This document shows, piece by piece, positions 20,846-30,296 of a stretch of DNA of 64,000 nt. This DNA is from Dastarcus helophoroides (lineage: Eukaryota; Arthropoda; Insecta; Coleoptera; Bothrideridae). The position numbers and the translations under genes were made by a program. The stretch lies in the NCBI GenBank assembly GCA_028583605.1, contig CM053328.1, forward strand, positions 36,598,222-36,662,221, given 5' to 3'. Under the pieces are notes generated by a model. It saw nothing but the letters and a program-made list of their open reading frames with translations, was not told where the DNA came from and searched no databases. How positions within the stretch are numbered: the first letter of the stretch is position 1; the number at the start of each line of letters is the position of its first letter.

Positions 20846-21310
20846 GCGATTTTTGATAGTAGGTAAACTTAAGGTTTCGCGTTACCATCACTCTATATGG
20901 CGTCAAGATGCTCTTTTTTTAAAGTTTAATCCACTCGCAAAGGTAACCTCATTATGCTTTCAAAGCACTGCGAATAGGATCCGGAAACAAGGATAGATAG
21001 GCGATTTTTGATAGGAGGTAAACTTAAGGTTTCGCGTTACCATCACTCTATATGGCGTCAAGATGCTCTTTTTTTAAAGTTTAATCCACTCGCAAAGGTA
21101 ACCTCATTATGCTTTCAAAGCACTGCGAGTAGGATGCGGAAACAAGGATAGATAGGCGATTTTTGATAGAAGGTAAACTTAAGGTTTCGCGTTACCGTCA
21201 CTCTATATGGCGTCAAGATGCTCTTTTTTTAAGTTTAATCCACTCGTAAAGGGTAACCCCATTATGCTTTCAAAGCACTGCGAGTAGAATGCGGAAACAA
21301 GGATAGATGG
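20846..21310. repeat. Tandem repeat, 155-bp unit, three copies
   Basis: GCGATTTTTGATA starts units at 20846, 21001 and 21156, exactly 155 bp apart. Each contains AAGGTTTCGCGTTACC, ACTCTATATGGCGTCAAGAT, TTTAATCCACTCG and GGAAACAAGGATAGAT. Units differ at only a few positions, so the amplification is recent. Confidence 0.93.
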
Positions 21311-21412
21311 CGATGAACTACCTTCTTAAACAAGGATAGGTTATAATGTTTGGGAAAAATTCCTTTCGGTAACTAGTGTAAACAATGGAGGATGCTGGTA
21401 ATAAGTGATGTT

Positions 21413-21760
21413 GGCACGTGACGGTAACGCTTGGGACCAACGCATGCCGGCAACGCGTGGGGACAACGCATGCCGGTAACGCGTGACGGTAACGCGTGAT
21501 GGTAACGCGTAACGGTAAAGCGTGACGGTAATGCGTGATGGTAACGCGTGACGGTAACGCGTGACGGTAACGCGTGACGGTAACGCGTGACGGTAACGCG
21601 TGACGGTAACGCGTGACGGTAACGCGTGACGGTAACGCGTGACGGTAACGCGTGACGGTAACGCGTCATGATAACGCGTGACGGTAACGCGTCATGATAA
21701 TGCGTGACGGTAACGCGCCATGATAACGCGTGACGGTAACGCGTGACGGTAATACATGAC
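21413..21760. repeat. GC-rich minisatellite, 13-bp unit
   Basis: Units of ACGCGTGACGGTA repeat about 26 times, perfect in the middle (about 21535-21660) and variant at both ends (CATGATAACGCG, CATGCCGGTAACGCG). The unit is 13 bp, so all three frames remain open, which explains the repetitive 98-residue minus-strand frame. It is CpG-rich and stands out in an otherwise AT-rich window. Confidence 0.95.
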
Positions 21761-21769
21761 GACGCAAAA

Positions 21770-22299
21770 CCCTAACCTTCTAGCAAAAATCGCTCAACAG
21801 TGTCTAAAGAAGTTTTCACTCCAGAAACAACGAATTTCAAATTGAAACTGGAAATTTGAAAATAAAATTGAAAATCTCCACAAAATGCTCAAAGAATGTA
21901 AAAAATAATTTCGGAAAATCTGAGTTTTTTCTAAAAATTTCAACATTTCGACTAAAAAGCAAACATAATTAAAATAATTAAAGTTGAAGATTGAGAATTT
22001 GAGCAAAAAATTCGAAATTTCAAAGAAAAACTTTTTAAAAATTTGTGATTTTGTTTTTGGAAATTTGGATCTTTTATGCCTTCAATTTTGGCTGTCAAAG
22101 TTTTGTTTATGCATGGGAAATTTTAGTTTTTGTTTATTTTCAGTTCAAACCTGAAATGCATAAGATACTTGGTGACATTTTAATTTTAAAATTGAATTTT
22201 TCCCTTCTCTTGATTTTGATCTGAAAATTTCGACATATTTTGCCAACTTTTGATTTGATTTTGTTTTTAATTTGAATCACCTCAAAATTTGAACTTCTT
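21770..22299. other. AT-rich stretch without gene
   Basis: It is diffuse AAATTTCGAA-type sequence; no gene, RNA or tandem unit was seen. Confidence 0.5.
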
Positions 22300-22555
22300 T
22301 CGAATTGGGTATTATAAGGACGAGATCTAATAAGATCGAAACCGGTCTTTGATTGCCAAACTTCGAATCTAATAATTGTTTAAACCTATTGGTTTGTGCA
22401 TTCGAATTCTTGTCTTCTGGGGCCTTCCTAGAGAACAACCGTTTTGCTAAGTCCTTGTGTTTCAACTGTTGGTAGTTCAGTTACCCATGATTTACTATAC
22501 ACGCTTAGAGAGCTACATGACTGTAGTCCAGGTTGCATTCTATTTGCATAAATAA
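22300..22555 (+). repeat. Foldback family B fragment with dead hammerhead core
   Basis: It matches the 9.4-kb element in reverse orientation: GAGATCTAATAAGATCGAAA, CCTATTGGTTTGTGCATTCG, GTTTCAACTGTTGGTAGTTC and GTTGCATTCTATTTGCAT. At 22317-22342 stem II (GATC/GATC, loop TAATAA), GAAA and ACCGGT are perfect, but the first core strand reads AGGACGA instead of CTGACGA, which should abolish cleavage. Confidence 0.75.
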
Positions 22556-22664
22556 TTTAAAGTTAAAATTTCGACTCTAATGTTAGATTTTTAACTTTTT
22601 TGATTTAATTTAGGCTTTAAGTTATTGACTCATACGCCAAAGATTAATATATACATACTGACAC

Positions 22665-22760
22665 TTTTTAGATGAAAATAAATACCCGAGTCGGACCTAG
22701 GAATCGAACACTCGACCCTGAAGGCAAGTAACTGGCGCTCAATCGACTAAGCCGACGAGT
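22665..22760 (-). repeat. tRNA-derived SINE fragment
   Basis: The minus strand reads TCGGCTTAGTCGATTGAGCG (A box) and GTCGAGTGTTCGATTCCTAG (B box) at tRNA-like spacing. GTCGG and CCGAC could form part of an acceptor stem, and an AT-rich tail follows. The stems do not fold into a complete tRNA, so a SINE head is the better reading. Confidence 0.6.
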
Positions 22761-23535
22761 TGGTGGATTTTGACTTCTTTTTTTCAAAAATTTCGTATTT
22801 TAACTCGACACATCGATCGAAAATTAGATTTTGTTAAGATAATTTTTGAATAACTCACAAACATTTGACTCTTTTCAATCTCCATTTTAAAACTAATTCG
22901 GATTTTCGACTTGAAAGCAATTTCTTACATTAACGTAGGAGATAACAAAAATACTGTTGATTACATTTGAAACGTCGAAGTAAAAATCGAAATTTCCAAT
23001 TTCAAATCAAAGGCAAAGTTTTGAGATTAATTCAAATACTGAAAAAAAATCTTTCGTTATCGAACCCAAAATTAGACTGAAATTTATTATGTAATGAAAA
23101 ATAAAGTTTAAATCTGAATTCGAAATTTCCAGTTACTTTCCAAATTCTTATCTTAAAAGTTAAGGTCTGAAACCTTTGATATAGTAATCGAAAGAAAAAA
23201 TTCTGACGCGATCGAACCTCAAATTTGGAGTGAAAAAAAATATTGAAAATGAACTAGAAGTTTGGTGGTTTTCAAAGCCCTACTTGAATTTTATGAATGA
23301 TTATTATTTCCAGAGTAATTAATTACCAAAGTCAATACTGATTGTTTGTTTTCAAGGACGATAAATCAGAGAAAAATCATCATGCAAGATTTCGGAGACC
23401 TGTCAAATTAAAGACGATGAAATTCTCTAGAAGTGTTTTTAGTGGAATTATTACAACAAAAATTATTGAAATCAGTCGATCGTTTTAAAGTAACAATTTT
23501 TTTTGAACAATATTTCATCGATAGTTTTTTTTTTA
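22761..23535. other. AT-rich non-repetitive stretch, no gene seen
   Basis: There is no open frame or RNA signal of note. The stretch contains fewer of the recurring GTCGAAATTTT words than neighbouring DNA. Confidence 0.45.
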
Positions 23536-23539
23536 AGAT

Positions 23540-23975
23540 TTTAGTTTCGACATTTCACTTGGACTTCTAGTTCTTTTGAAGAGTTAGATTTTTGAAAAAT
23601 TCGTCATTGTTTGAAAATATCGAGATTTCATTTTTTCCACATTTAGAACTTTTCTCCAATTTTTTCTCAATTTTGACTGTTTTCACAAAATTTGGGTTTT
23701 CCAAAATTTCGATTTTTATTGAAGATTTTGATTTATTCGAAAACAATTCCGACTGTTATAAAAATTTGACCAAAATTTAGACTAAATTGAAAATTTTTAT
23801 TTTCTTTCAAATTTTCTTGTTTTTTGGTGGAACGGCCTGGATTCTTGGTTATCTTCAAAAATTGAAATACAAATCTTGTCCTCTGAAACCAAGAAAGATT
23901 AAAAAAAACAACAAAGGTTGCTCTGACGCGTTTCAATTGCCAAGCTGTCATCTTTAGAGAGATACTAATAATTCT
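23540..23975. repeat. Inverted copy of the 17.5-kb repeat plus a family A half-element
   Basis: Positions 23540-23820 are the reverse complement of about 18205-18450 (for example TTCGAAAACAATTCCGACTG, AATTTTTATTGAAGATTTT). They join TTTTGGTGGAACGGCCTGG and a family A arm ending TCATCTTTAGAGAGATACTA at 23970. Together with 18.2 kb this forms an inverted repeat about 5 kb apart. Confidence 0.82.
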
Positions 23976-24565
23976 AATAATTATTCAAAACCCGTAACAC
24001 TAAAAAATGTTGAACTGAAAATCTGAAAACAAGAAACATGAAACTTTGCTTTTTCTATATTTATTTTTTTTTGGCTATTTTTTTTTAGTTTTTTTATATA
24101 TTTTAATTTTGGTGTCTATTGCATTTTTCAATGACTGAAATGATTGTTATATTTTTCCACCTAACGTAAGAAATTTCTTTTAGGATGTGCCTCTTTTTTA
24201 TCTAATAATCTACCTCCAGATGACGTTAATAATAATTGAATTGTGATGAAAGCAGCTTGACCAAATTAAAACAAATAAAACACTTTAGAAACTTGAACGA
24301 ATTTGTAACAAAAGCCCACATTAAGTGAAATAATAAGTTGCATGATACTTAGCTGCTAAATGATACTTAATTTCAATGAGGAAGCAGTTATTAAATTTAT
24401 TAAATTAGGAAGTGATAAGGTAAGAACAATACGATTTAATTTTTCTTCGCTCACGTTTGGAAGTCAATGCCTTCGTGACGATAAAATGAAAATTACTTCA
24501 CAAATAACTCACACGAAGTTTCTCAACTATGACTTCATTATTTTTCTTATAATATTAGCATGATC

Positions 24566-24612
24566 AACGGTCTAGATAAGTAATATGCGCGATAATCGTT
24601 AATAAGTAGCGA
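24566..24612 (+). promoter_or_regulatory. GATA-site cluster upstream of gene 2
   Basis: CTAGATAAGTAA near 24570 and GATAATCG near 24590 lie 100-130 bp upstream of the TATA box, in unique DNA. These fit GATA-factor binding sites. Function is inferred from position only. Confidence 0.35.
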
Positions 24613-24693
24613 TTAAAGTAAAGAAAAAAATTATAAAATTTTTCATGCGTTGAACACCATCACCTAGGAGAAGTGATGGTTAAGTATTCTTCC

Positions 24694-24702
24694 TATAAAT
24701 AG
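24694..24702 (+). promoter_or_regulatory. TATA box of gene 2
   Basis: TATAAATAG lies 68 bp before the ATG. About 30 bp downstream, TTCATTCTC near 24721-24729 would serve as an initiator. This gives a leader of about 40 nt and is a textbook core promoter. Confidence 0.82.
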
Positions 24703-24761
24703 GTGCACTGTGATAAATTTTTCATTCTCAGCGTGGTTTTATTGCAGTTAAGTCATAAACC

Positions 24762-25744
24762 ATGGGAGCAGGGGTAAGAAATCCTATTATTTTAATCTTG
24801 TATTATTCAGTGTTAATTAATTTCAATTATTTAAATAACCAACTATAAATAACTATAATTAAAAAACTATAAGAAATTTTAATTTCAGTTGTTTGTGTTT
24901 ATTTTGTCAATGGGCATCTCGCTGGGAGTAACAGTAGTTCCCCAGGTGGACCTTAGGGAAGGAACTATTGAAAACACCTTTACGAAAAACCAACCCTTAA
25001 GTTTCTACTACGAGATATTTCCAGGGGATCAACAAGTTTCAACCTCCGATCATTCGCATCCTACCGAAGCTCTTTAAAGCCTTTCAATGATAAATACTTC
25101 GAGTCTGAAAGCAGAATTCGATAGGTAGTAAAGGCGTGGACTTACCCAATGATAACGAAAGATCGGCAACAGTTTCAGTTCCGATGACATTCGTTCAACA
25201 AGCCGCGCCCAAATACGATCATGGTGACTACGATGATCACATGGAGATAAAACACACAAAGAAGGGGAAAGAAGTCCACTATCATCAACATAAGCATATG
25301 CACGAGCACGAACACGAACAAAGTCATCATCATCAGCATCAACAAGACCATACGCACAAGCATGGGCACCAGCATCAAGCGAAAGATGAGCATAAGCATA
25401 CCCATGAAGCGAAACATTCTCACAATCATGAGGACAGTCACAAGCACGAGCACAAGGGTGAGCATGCCCACTTGCACAAAAACAGTCACAAGCATGGACA
25501 CCATCACGAAGGAACCCATCAGCATAATCATAAAGATGAGCATTCTCACCATCATGACGCCAAGCACGATCATAAACATGACAGCCAGCATCACCACAGC
25601 GATCATCATGATCACGAAGGGAAACATACCCATGAGGAACACCACGATCATCACAGCAAACACGGGCATAAGCACAAACACGAGGAGGAGCACAAACATC
25701 AAGAGAAGCATATCCATAAGAAGAAGCACCACGGTCACTGGTGA
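24762..25744 (+). CDS. Secreted histidine-rich protein, two exons, reading frame broken twice
   Basis: Exon 1 is 12 nt (MGAG, 24762-24773) with donor GTAAGA. Exon 2 begins at 24889 after TTTAATTTCAG and continues LFVFILSMGISLGVTVVPQV, so the joined N-terminus is a signal peptide. The same 4-codon first exon occurs in the gene at 13927. The first frame runs through FTKNQPLSFYYEIFPGDQQ to TAA at 25075-25077. A second frame reads SSLKPFNDKYFESESRIR up to TAG near 25124. A third frame, open from 25109, reads VDLPNDNERSATVSVPMTF and then about 150 residues in which roughly every second residue is His (repeats such as HEHEHE, HDHKHD), ending KKKHHGHW and TGA at 25742-25744. Such tails bind Zn or Cu ions. 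Two small indels (assembly error or decay) would join the frames. The family is not recognised; extracellular metal binding is inferred. Confidence 0.75.
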
Positions 25745-25799
25745 GCCATGATGAGACTGCTTACATCTTTTTGTTGAATTTTGTTGTTATTAATTCTTT

Positions 25800-25805
25800 A
25801 ATACA
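25800..25805 (+). terminator. Possible poly(A) signal of gene 2
   Basis: AATACA, a known weaker variant of AATAAA, lies 56 bp after the stop codon. No canonical AATAAA occurs in the first 150 bp downstream. Confidence 0.35.
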
Positions 25806-25871
25806 CTATAAAAACTGATTCTGTTTTACATAGTTCGATTCAAATATAATTTCCTTGCTACACATTACTCT

Positions 25872-25935
25872 GTTGACCTAAGTGCTGGCCTAAATTTTAG
25901 ACAAACCACATCGAATCCAGAATCTAGATTACTCT
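25872..25935. repeat. Short dispersed repeat
   Basis: CCTAAGTGCTGGCCTAAATT, ACAAACCACATCGAATCCAG and AATCTAG match the middle of the MITE at 14252-14574. An inverted relative lies at 33050-33095 (GCAGCACTTAGGCCTCCC). Confidence 0.65.
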
Positions 25936-26115
25936 GTTCATTAGAAATAATCTGACGTGTGGGAGTACGTTTAGAGTAACGTTAAGGATTATGCTGCTAC
26001 TTGGAAGTTGATGATGACATTGTGGACCCTTTTGATTACGCTTAAAATTTATAAAATATGTCAGATAATGAGCCAATGCCTTCTTCTTTTTCTGCAAGTA
26101 CTTCCATGGAAGTGT

Positions 26116-26985
26116 TGCCAAAAATATTGATTTCTTTCAGGAGTACTTTCTCAAAATATACGAGAAGAGAAAGCCACAAGAAAATTATCAATATTTCCCT
26201 TTAAATTCGAAATTTCAATTTTGAAAGCGAAAACTAGACATCTCAAAATTGCAGTAGAAAACCAGAAAGTCAAGATTAAAAAAAAGTCTCAAAGAATTTA
26301 AAATTTTAAAAAAGCAGTCAAAATTTTAAAAAAGAAATCAAAAACGTAAAAAAAGTCAAAATTTAAAAAGAGAAGTCAACATTTTAAAAAAAAAGTTCGA
26401 ATTTTAAAAAAATGGAAACCTTAGGATAAAGGTCGAAGTATTGAAGAATTACCTGACATTTCTTCAAATAAGCTTTTCATAAATTCCAAATTTTTGGGAA
26501 AATTATTGGAAATTTCAAAAAAACGATAATTATTTAAAAAAACTCGAATTGTTGAAATTTCACGAAAAAAGTCGAAATTTCATTAAAAAAAACTCCAAGA
26601 TTTTATGAGCATTACAATTAAGCATTATAATCAATGAACTGAGCATAACAATCGATGAAAAGTAAATAGTTAAAATTTGAAAAAAAAAAGAAAAGATTTA
26701 GATCAAAAACTGGAAATTTCCAGACAAACGCGGAGATTTTGTTCGAAAATAAAACTAATTGACATTTCTAACCCTTCACTTTGTAAAATTCTTCAATATT
26801 AGTAACTATTAAATTTCATTAACGATTAAAACAACAACAGATATTAAAAATTCCACGATGTTTCGATAAATATTTGCTATGACCTCACCTGCTTTCGCTT
26901 TTTAGCATCATCGGCGGTTATACCAACAATTTTCAGCATAACAACGCTGGTATGACCACCGATAATGCTGAAAAGAAAAACCAGT
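26116..26985. repeat. Dispersed long repeat (family C), copy 2
   Basis: It has the same succession of markers as 19256-20035, from ATATACGAGAAGAGAAAGCC to CCACGATGTTTCGATAAAT. It continues into the terminal hairpin (TAGCATCATCGGCGGTTAT and inverted GACCACCGATAATGCTG), which is shorter than in copy 3 because its centre is deleted. Confidence 0.82.
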
Positions 26986-27060
26986 TCCGGACTTAGCACA
27001 TATTTATCGAAACATCGTGGAATTGTTCGAGGCTCCCTAATTTTTTTTTTCATTTATATA

Positions 27061-27290
27061 AAAATTGAAATACAAATCTTGTCCCCTAAACCTGATTCTC
27101 GAGATTTCGAATTTATAAAAAGAAAATTCTACAAACATCAAAAATATAAAACTTGTCCCCTGAAAGTAAGAAAGATTAAAAAACACAACGCGTTTAGATA
27201 GCCAAGCTATCATCTTCAGAGAGTATCTCTCAGTATCTCTCAGTATTTCTTGGTATATCTCTGAAAATTATTTAATTAAATAACTAAATT
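27061..27290. repeat. Foldback family A element, rearranged
   Basis: The arm ATTGAAATACAAATCTTGTC is duplicated across a 75-bp insertion (27090-27150) and is followed by AACGCGTTTAGATAGCCAAG and the spacer GAGAGTATCTCTCAGTATC. The opposite arm is lost. Confidence 0.72.
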
Positions 27291-27291
27291 T

Positions 27292-27514
27292 TGGTGGAAC
27301 GGATTAGTCCTTGGTTATCCTAAAAAATTGACATCCAAATCTTGTCCCCTGAAACCAAGAAATATTAAAAATCACAACAAAGGTTACTCTAACACGTTTA
27401 GATAGCAAAGCTATCATTTTCAGAGAGTATCTCTCGGTATCTTTCAGTATTTCTTGGTATCTCTCTGAAGATGATTTTTGAGGATAACCAAGGACTAGTC
27501 CGTTCCACCAAAAT
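27292..27514. repeat. Foldback family A element, nearly complete
   Basis: It opens with TTTTGGTGGAACGGATTAGT and ends with ACTAGTCCGTTCCACCAAAA, giving matching inverted termini. The right hairpin jumps from CTCTCTGAAGATGA directly to TTTTTGAGGATAACC, so the right-hand ribozyme-like core is deleted. Confidence 0.85.
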
Positions 27515-27529
27515 TTAATTAATTAAATT

Positions 27530-27712
27530 CAGAGAGATACCGAGAAATACTGAAAGATACTGAGAGGTACTCTCTGAAGATGACATCTTGGCTAACGAAA
27601 TGCATTAGAGTAACCTTCGTTGTGTTTTTTAATCTTTCTTGGTTTCAGGGGACAAGATCTGTATTTCAATTTTTGAAGATAACCAAGGACTAGTCCGGTC
27701 TACCAAAATTCA
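27530..27712. repeat. Foldback family A half-element
   Basis: A spacer palindrome (GAGAGATACCGAGAAATACT and GATACTGAGAGGTACTCTC) leads into TGAAGATGACATCTTGGC, CATTAGAGTAACCTTCGTTG and the outer arm ending ACTAGTCCGGTCTACC. The stem changes (GACATC/GCTAAC) make this copy's hairpin poor. Confidence 0.8.
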
Positions 27713-27954
27713 TTTATTTAATTAAACAACTTTCAAAGGAATCAAAATAATAAAATCAAAATATCTAGAAACAGTCTAAATTTCTATTCAAAGTCAAAAT
27801 CGTAAGGGACAAATAAAAATGAAAAGTTTACATTTCGAAATCTGAGAAAAAGTTAAAATATCCAAAAGGACCCAAATTATAAATAAACAATTTTTTTGAT
27901 AGAGATTAATTTTGAAACGAAAACAAAACTGTTTAAAAAACTCTTTTATTGAAA

Positions 27955-28665
27955 CCCAATGAAAAATTGAAAATTTCAATTTTAAATACGAAAACTAGAC
28001 TTTTCAAAATTACAGTAGAAACGCGAAAAGTCAAAATTTTAAAAAAGAAGTCATTATTTTCAAAAAAAAGTTCGAAATTTAAAAAAATGGAGACTTTAGG
28101 ACAAAGGTCAAATAAGCTTTTCCTAAATCCAAATTTTTGAGAAAATTGTTGGAAATTTTAAGAAAACGATAAATATTTTTAAAAACCCGAATTCTTGAAA
28201 TTTCACGAAAAAAGTCGAAATTTCATTAAAAAAATCCAAGATTTTATGAGCAATCGAGCATTATAATCGATGAACTGAGCATTATAATCGATGAAAAGTA
28301 AAAAGTTAAAAATTGAAAAAAAAGAAAGGATTTATATCAAAAACTGAAAATTTCCAGACAAACGCGGAAATTCAGTTCGAAAATAAAATTAATTGACATT
28401 TCTAACCCTTACTTTGTAGAATTCTTCAATATTAGTAACTATTAAATTTTATTAACGATTAAAACAACAACAGATATTAAACATTCCACGATGTTTCGAT
28501 AAATATTTGCTATGACTTCACCTGCTTTCGCTTTTTAGCATCATCGGCGGTTATACTAGCAATTATCAGCATAACAACAACTAAAAAAATTGCTGGTATT
28601 ACCACCGATGATGCTGGAAAGAAAAACCAGGTCCGGACATAGCAAATATTTATCGAAACATCGTG
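27955..28665. repeat. Dispersed long repeat (family C), copy 3 with intact terminal hairpin
   Basis: It starts in the middle of the family C sequence and runs to the hairpin at 28487-28664. Markers shared with copies 1 and 2 are GAAAAGTCAAAATTT, GAACTGAGCATTATAATCG and CCAGACAAACGCGG. Confidence 0.82.
28487..28664. repeat. Long imperfect hairpin at the end of family C
   Basis: The outer arms CACGATGTTTCGATAAATAT and ATATTTATCGAAACATCGTG are exact inverses. The inner arms GCATCATCGGCGGTTATAC and GTATTACCACCGATGATGC are near-inverses. The 62-residue hydrophobic minus-strand frame here (PAIFLVVVMLIIASITADD) comes from this palindrome and is not taken as a gene. Confidence 0.85.
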
Positions 28666-28699
28666 AAATTGTTCGAGGCTCCCTAATTTTTTTTTCATT

Positions 28700-29315
28700 T
28701 ATTTAAAAATTGAAATACAAATCTGGTCCCATAAAAGCAAAAAAGATTAAAAAACACAAAAAAGGTTGCCCTAACATGTTTAGATAGCCAAGCTAGGATC
28801 TTCATAGAGTATCTCTAAGTATTTCTCGGTATATCTCTGAAAGTTATTTAATTAAATAAATAAATTTTAGTGGAACGGACTAGTCCTGCGTTATCCTCAA
28901 AAATTGACATTGTTCCCTGAAACCAAGAAAGATTAAAAAACACAACAAAGGTTACTCTAACGCGTTTAGATTGCCAAGCTACCATTTTCAGAGAGTATCT
29001 CTTAGTATTTCTCGGTATCTCTCTGAAGATGATAGCTTGGCTATCGAAACGCGTTAGAGTAACCTTCGTTGTGTTTTTAATCTTTCTTGGTTTCAGGGGA
29101 CAAGATTATATAGGAGAGATACTCAGTATTTCAAACGATACGTTGAAAAAAATCGAAAACTTTAAGTTTCTATTTGAAGATGATAGCTTGACTATCGAAA
29201 CGCGTTAGAGCAACCTTTGTTGTGTTTTTTAATCTTTCTTGGTTTCAGGGGACAAGATTTGTATTTCAATTTTTGAGAATAACCAAGGACTAGTCCGTTC
29301 CACCAAAATTCATTT
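28700..29315. repeat. Cluster of foldback family A elements
   Basis: A rearranged copy (28700-28860) is followed by a near-complete one (28865-29105) and a right half (29155-29315). In the middle copy the plus-strand hammerhead-like core is perfect for the family: CTCT 29019-29022, CTGAAGA 29023-29029, an extra T, GATAGC/GCTATC (29031-29036 with 29040-29045), GAAA 29046-29049, ACGCGT, T, AGAG 29056-29059. Confidence 0.85.
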
Positions 29316-30296
29316 ATTTAATTAAACAACTTTCAACAGGGAATTCTGTAAGTCAAAGGAATAAAAATAATGAAATCAAAATATCTAGAAACAGTCTAAA
29401 TTTCTATTTAAAGTCAAGATCGTAAGGGGCAATTAAAAATAAAAAGTTTAAATTCCGAATTCTGAGAAAAAGTCAAAATATCAAAATGGAGTCCAAAATC
29501 TAAATAAACAATTTGTTGATCGTTTGAGATGAACTTTGAAATGAAAATAAAACTGGAAGTGTTTAGAAAACACTTTTATCGAAACCCAATGAAAATAGTC
29601 GAGATTTTTAATTATATATTAAGAAAAATAAAATTTTAATTATGGAGTAAGAAAAAAATATGTCAGTACAGATTAAAAGTATGAATTTTCAAAAAAATGT
29701 AAAATATTTAAAAAAGTCACGGTTTTTAAGAAACAAAATCAAAATAATTTGGAGAAGTTTATTTACAAATTTCCGGAGTTTTTTGGCGTTTCTATTAATA
29801 TTTTTTTGTTAACATTTTGTGATAACTTTTTTTTGTTAAATCAACCAAATCATTTTCCCCTTTAAACTCATAATTCCCAACAACAAAAAATCGAAATTTC
29901 GAGAATAATTTCAAGAAGGGTCGAATTCTATATAAAAAACCAGTCTTGAACCTTGGAGGAAAAATTTGACATTTAGAAACTGAAGCTGACATTTATGGAT
30001 TGAAATTAGAAAATGTTGCATTAAAATTTTGAAAAAATTATGAATTTTGAGAAAAATTTGAAACTTAGAGAGAAATTTGAAACTTGGAAACATATTTGAA
30101 ACTTAAAGAAAAAATTAAAATTTATAAGAGAAACAGAAAAATAATTGTTTAACACGAGATTTTGAGAATTTTTTAAGAACCCAAAATTTTGAGAAAAAAG
30201 TTTTAATATCGAGAAAAATGGTTAACAGTTCAACGTAAAGTAAAAATTGCAAATTGTTGACAGTTAAATCTCTGAGGTCAGTATTTTAGTAAAAAA
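29316..30296. other. AT-rich DNA without gene
   Basis: Positions 29337-29600 resemble 27728-27960 (AAATATCTAGAAACAGTCTA), so part of this stretch is a duplicated flank of the family A elements. The rest is low-complexity. No gene was seen. Confidence 0.55.

Noticed and set aside
21373..21760. CRISPR-like array or repetitive protein
   Set aside because: The 13-bp units are contiguous without spacers, and the DNA is eukaryotic. The 98-codon frame is a minisatellite by-product.
22665..22760. Functional tRNA gene
   Set aside because: A and B boxes are present, but the acceptor, D and anticodon stems do not fold completely and an AT-rich SINE-like tail follows.
24360..24563. 67-codon frame upstream of gene 2
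   Set aside because: It lies in the likely regulatory region of gene 2 and shows no domain or start context.
25175..25738. 187-codon minus-strand frame, Met/Val/Leu-rich
   Set aside because: It is the antisense of the His-rich tail; CAT/CAC codons read backwards give ATG/GTG. The sense strand has promoter, splice sites and signal peptide.
28510..28698. Small membrane protein on the minus strand
   Set aside because: It lies in a palindromic hairpin of a dispersed repeat, and other copies lack the frame.
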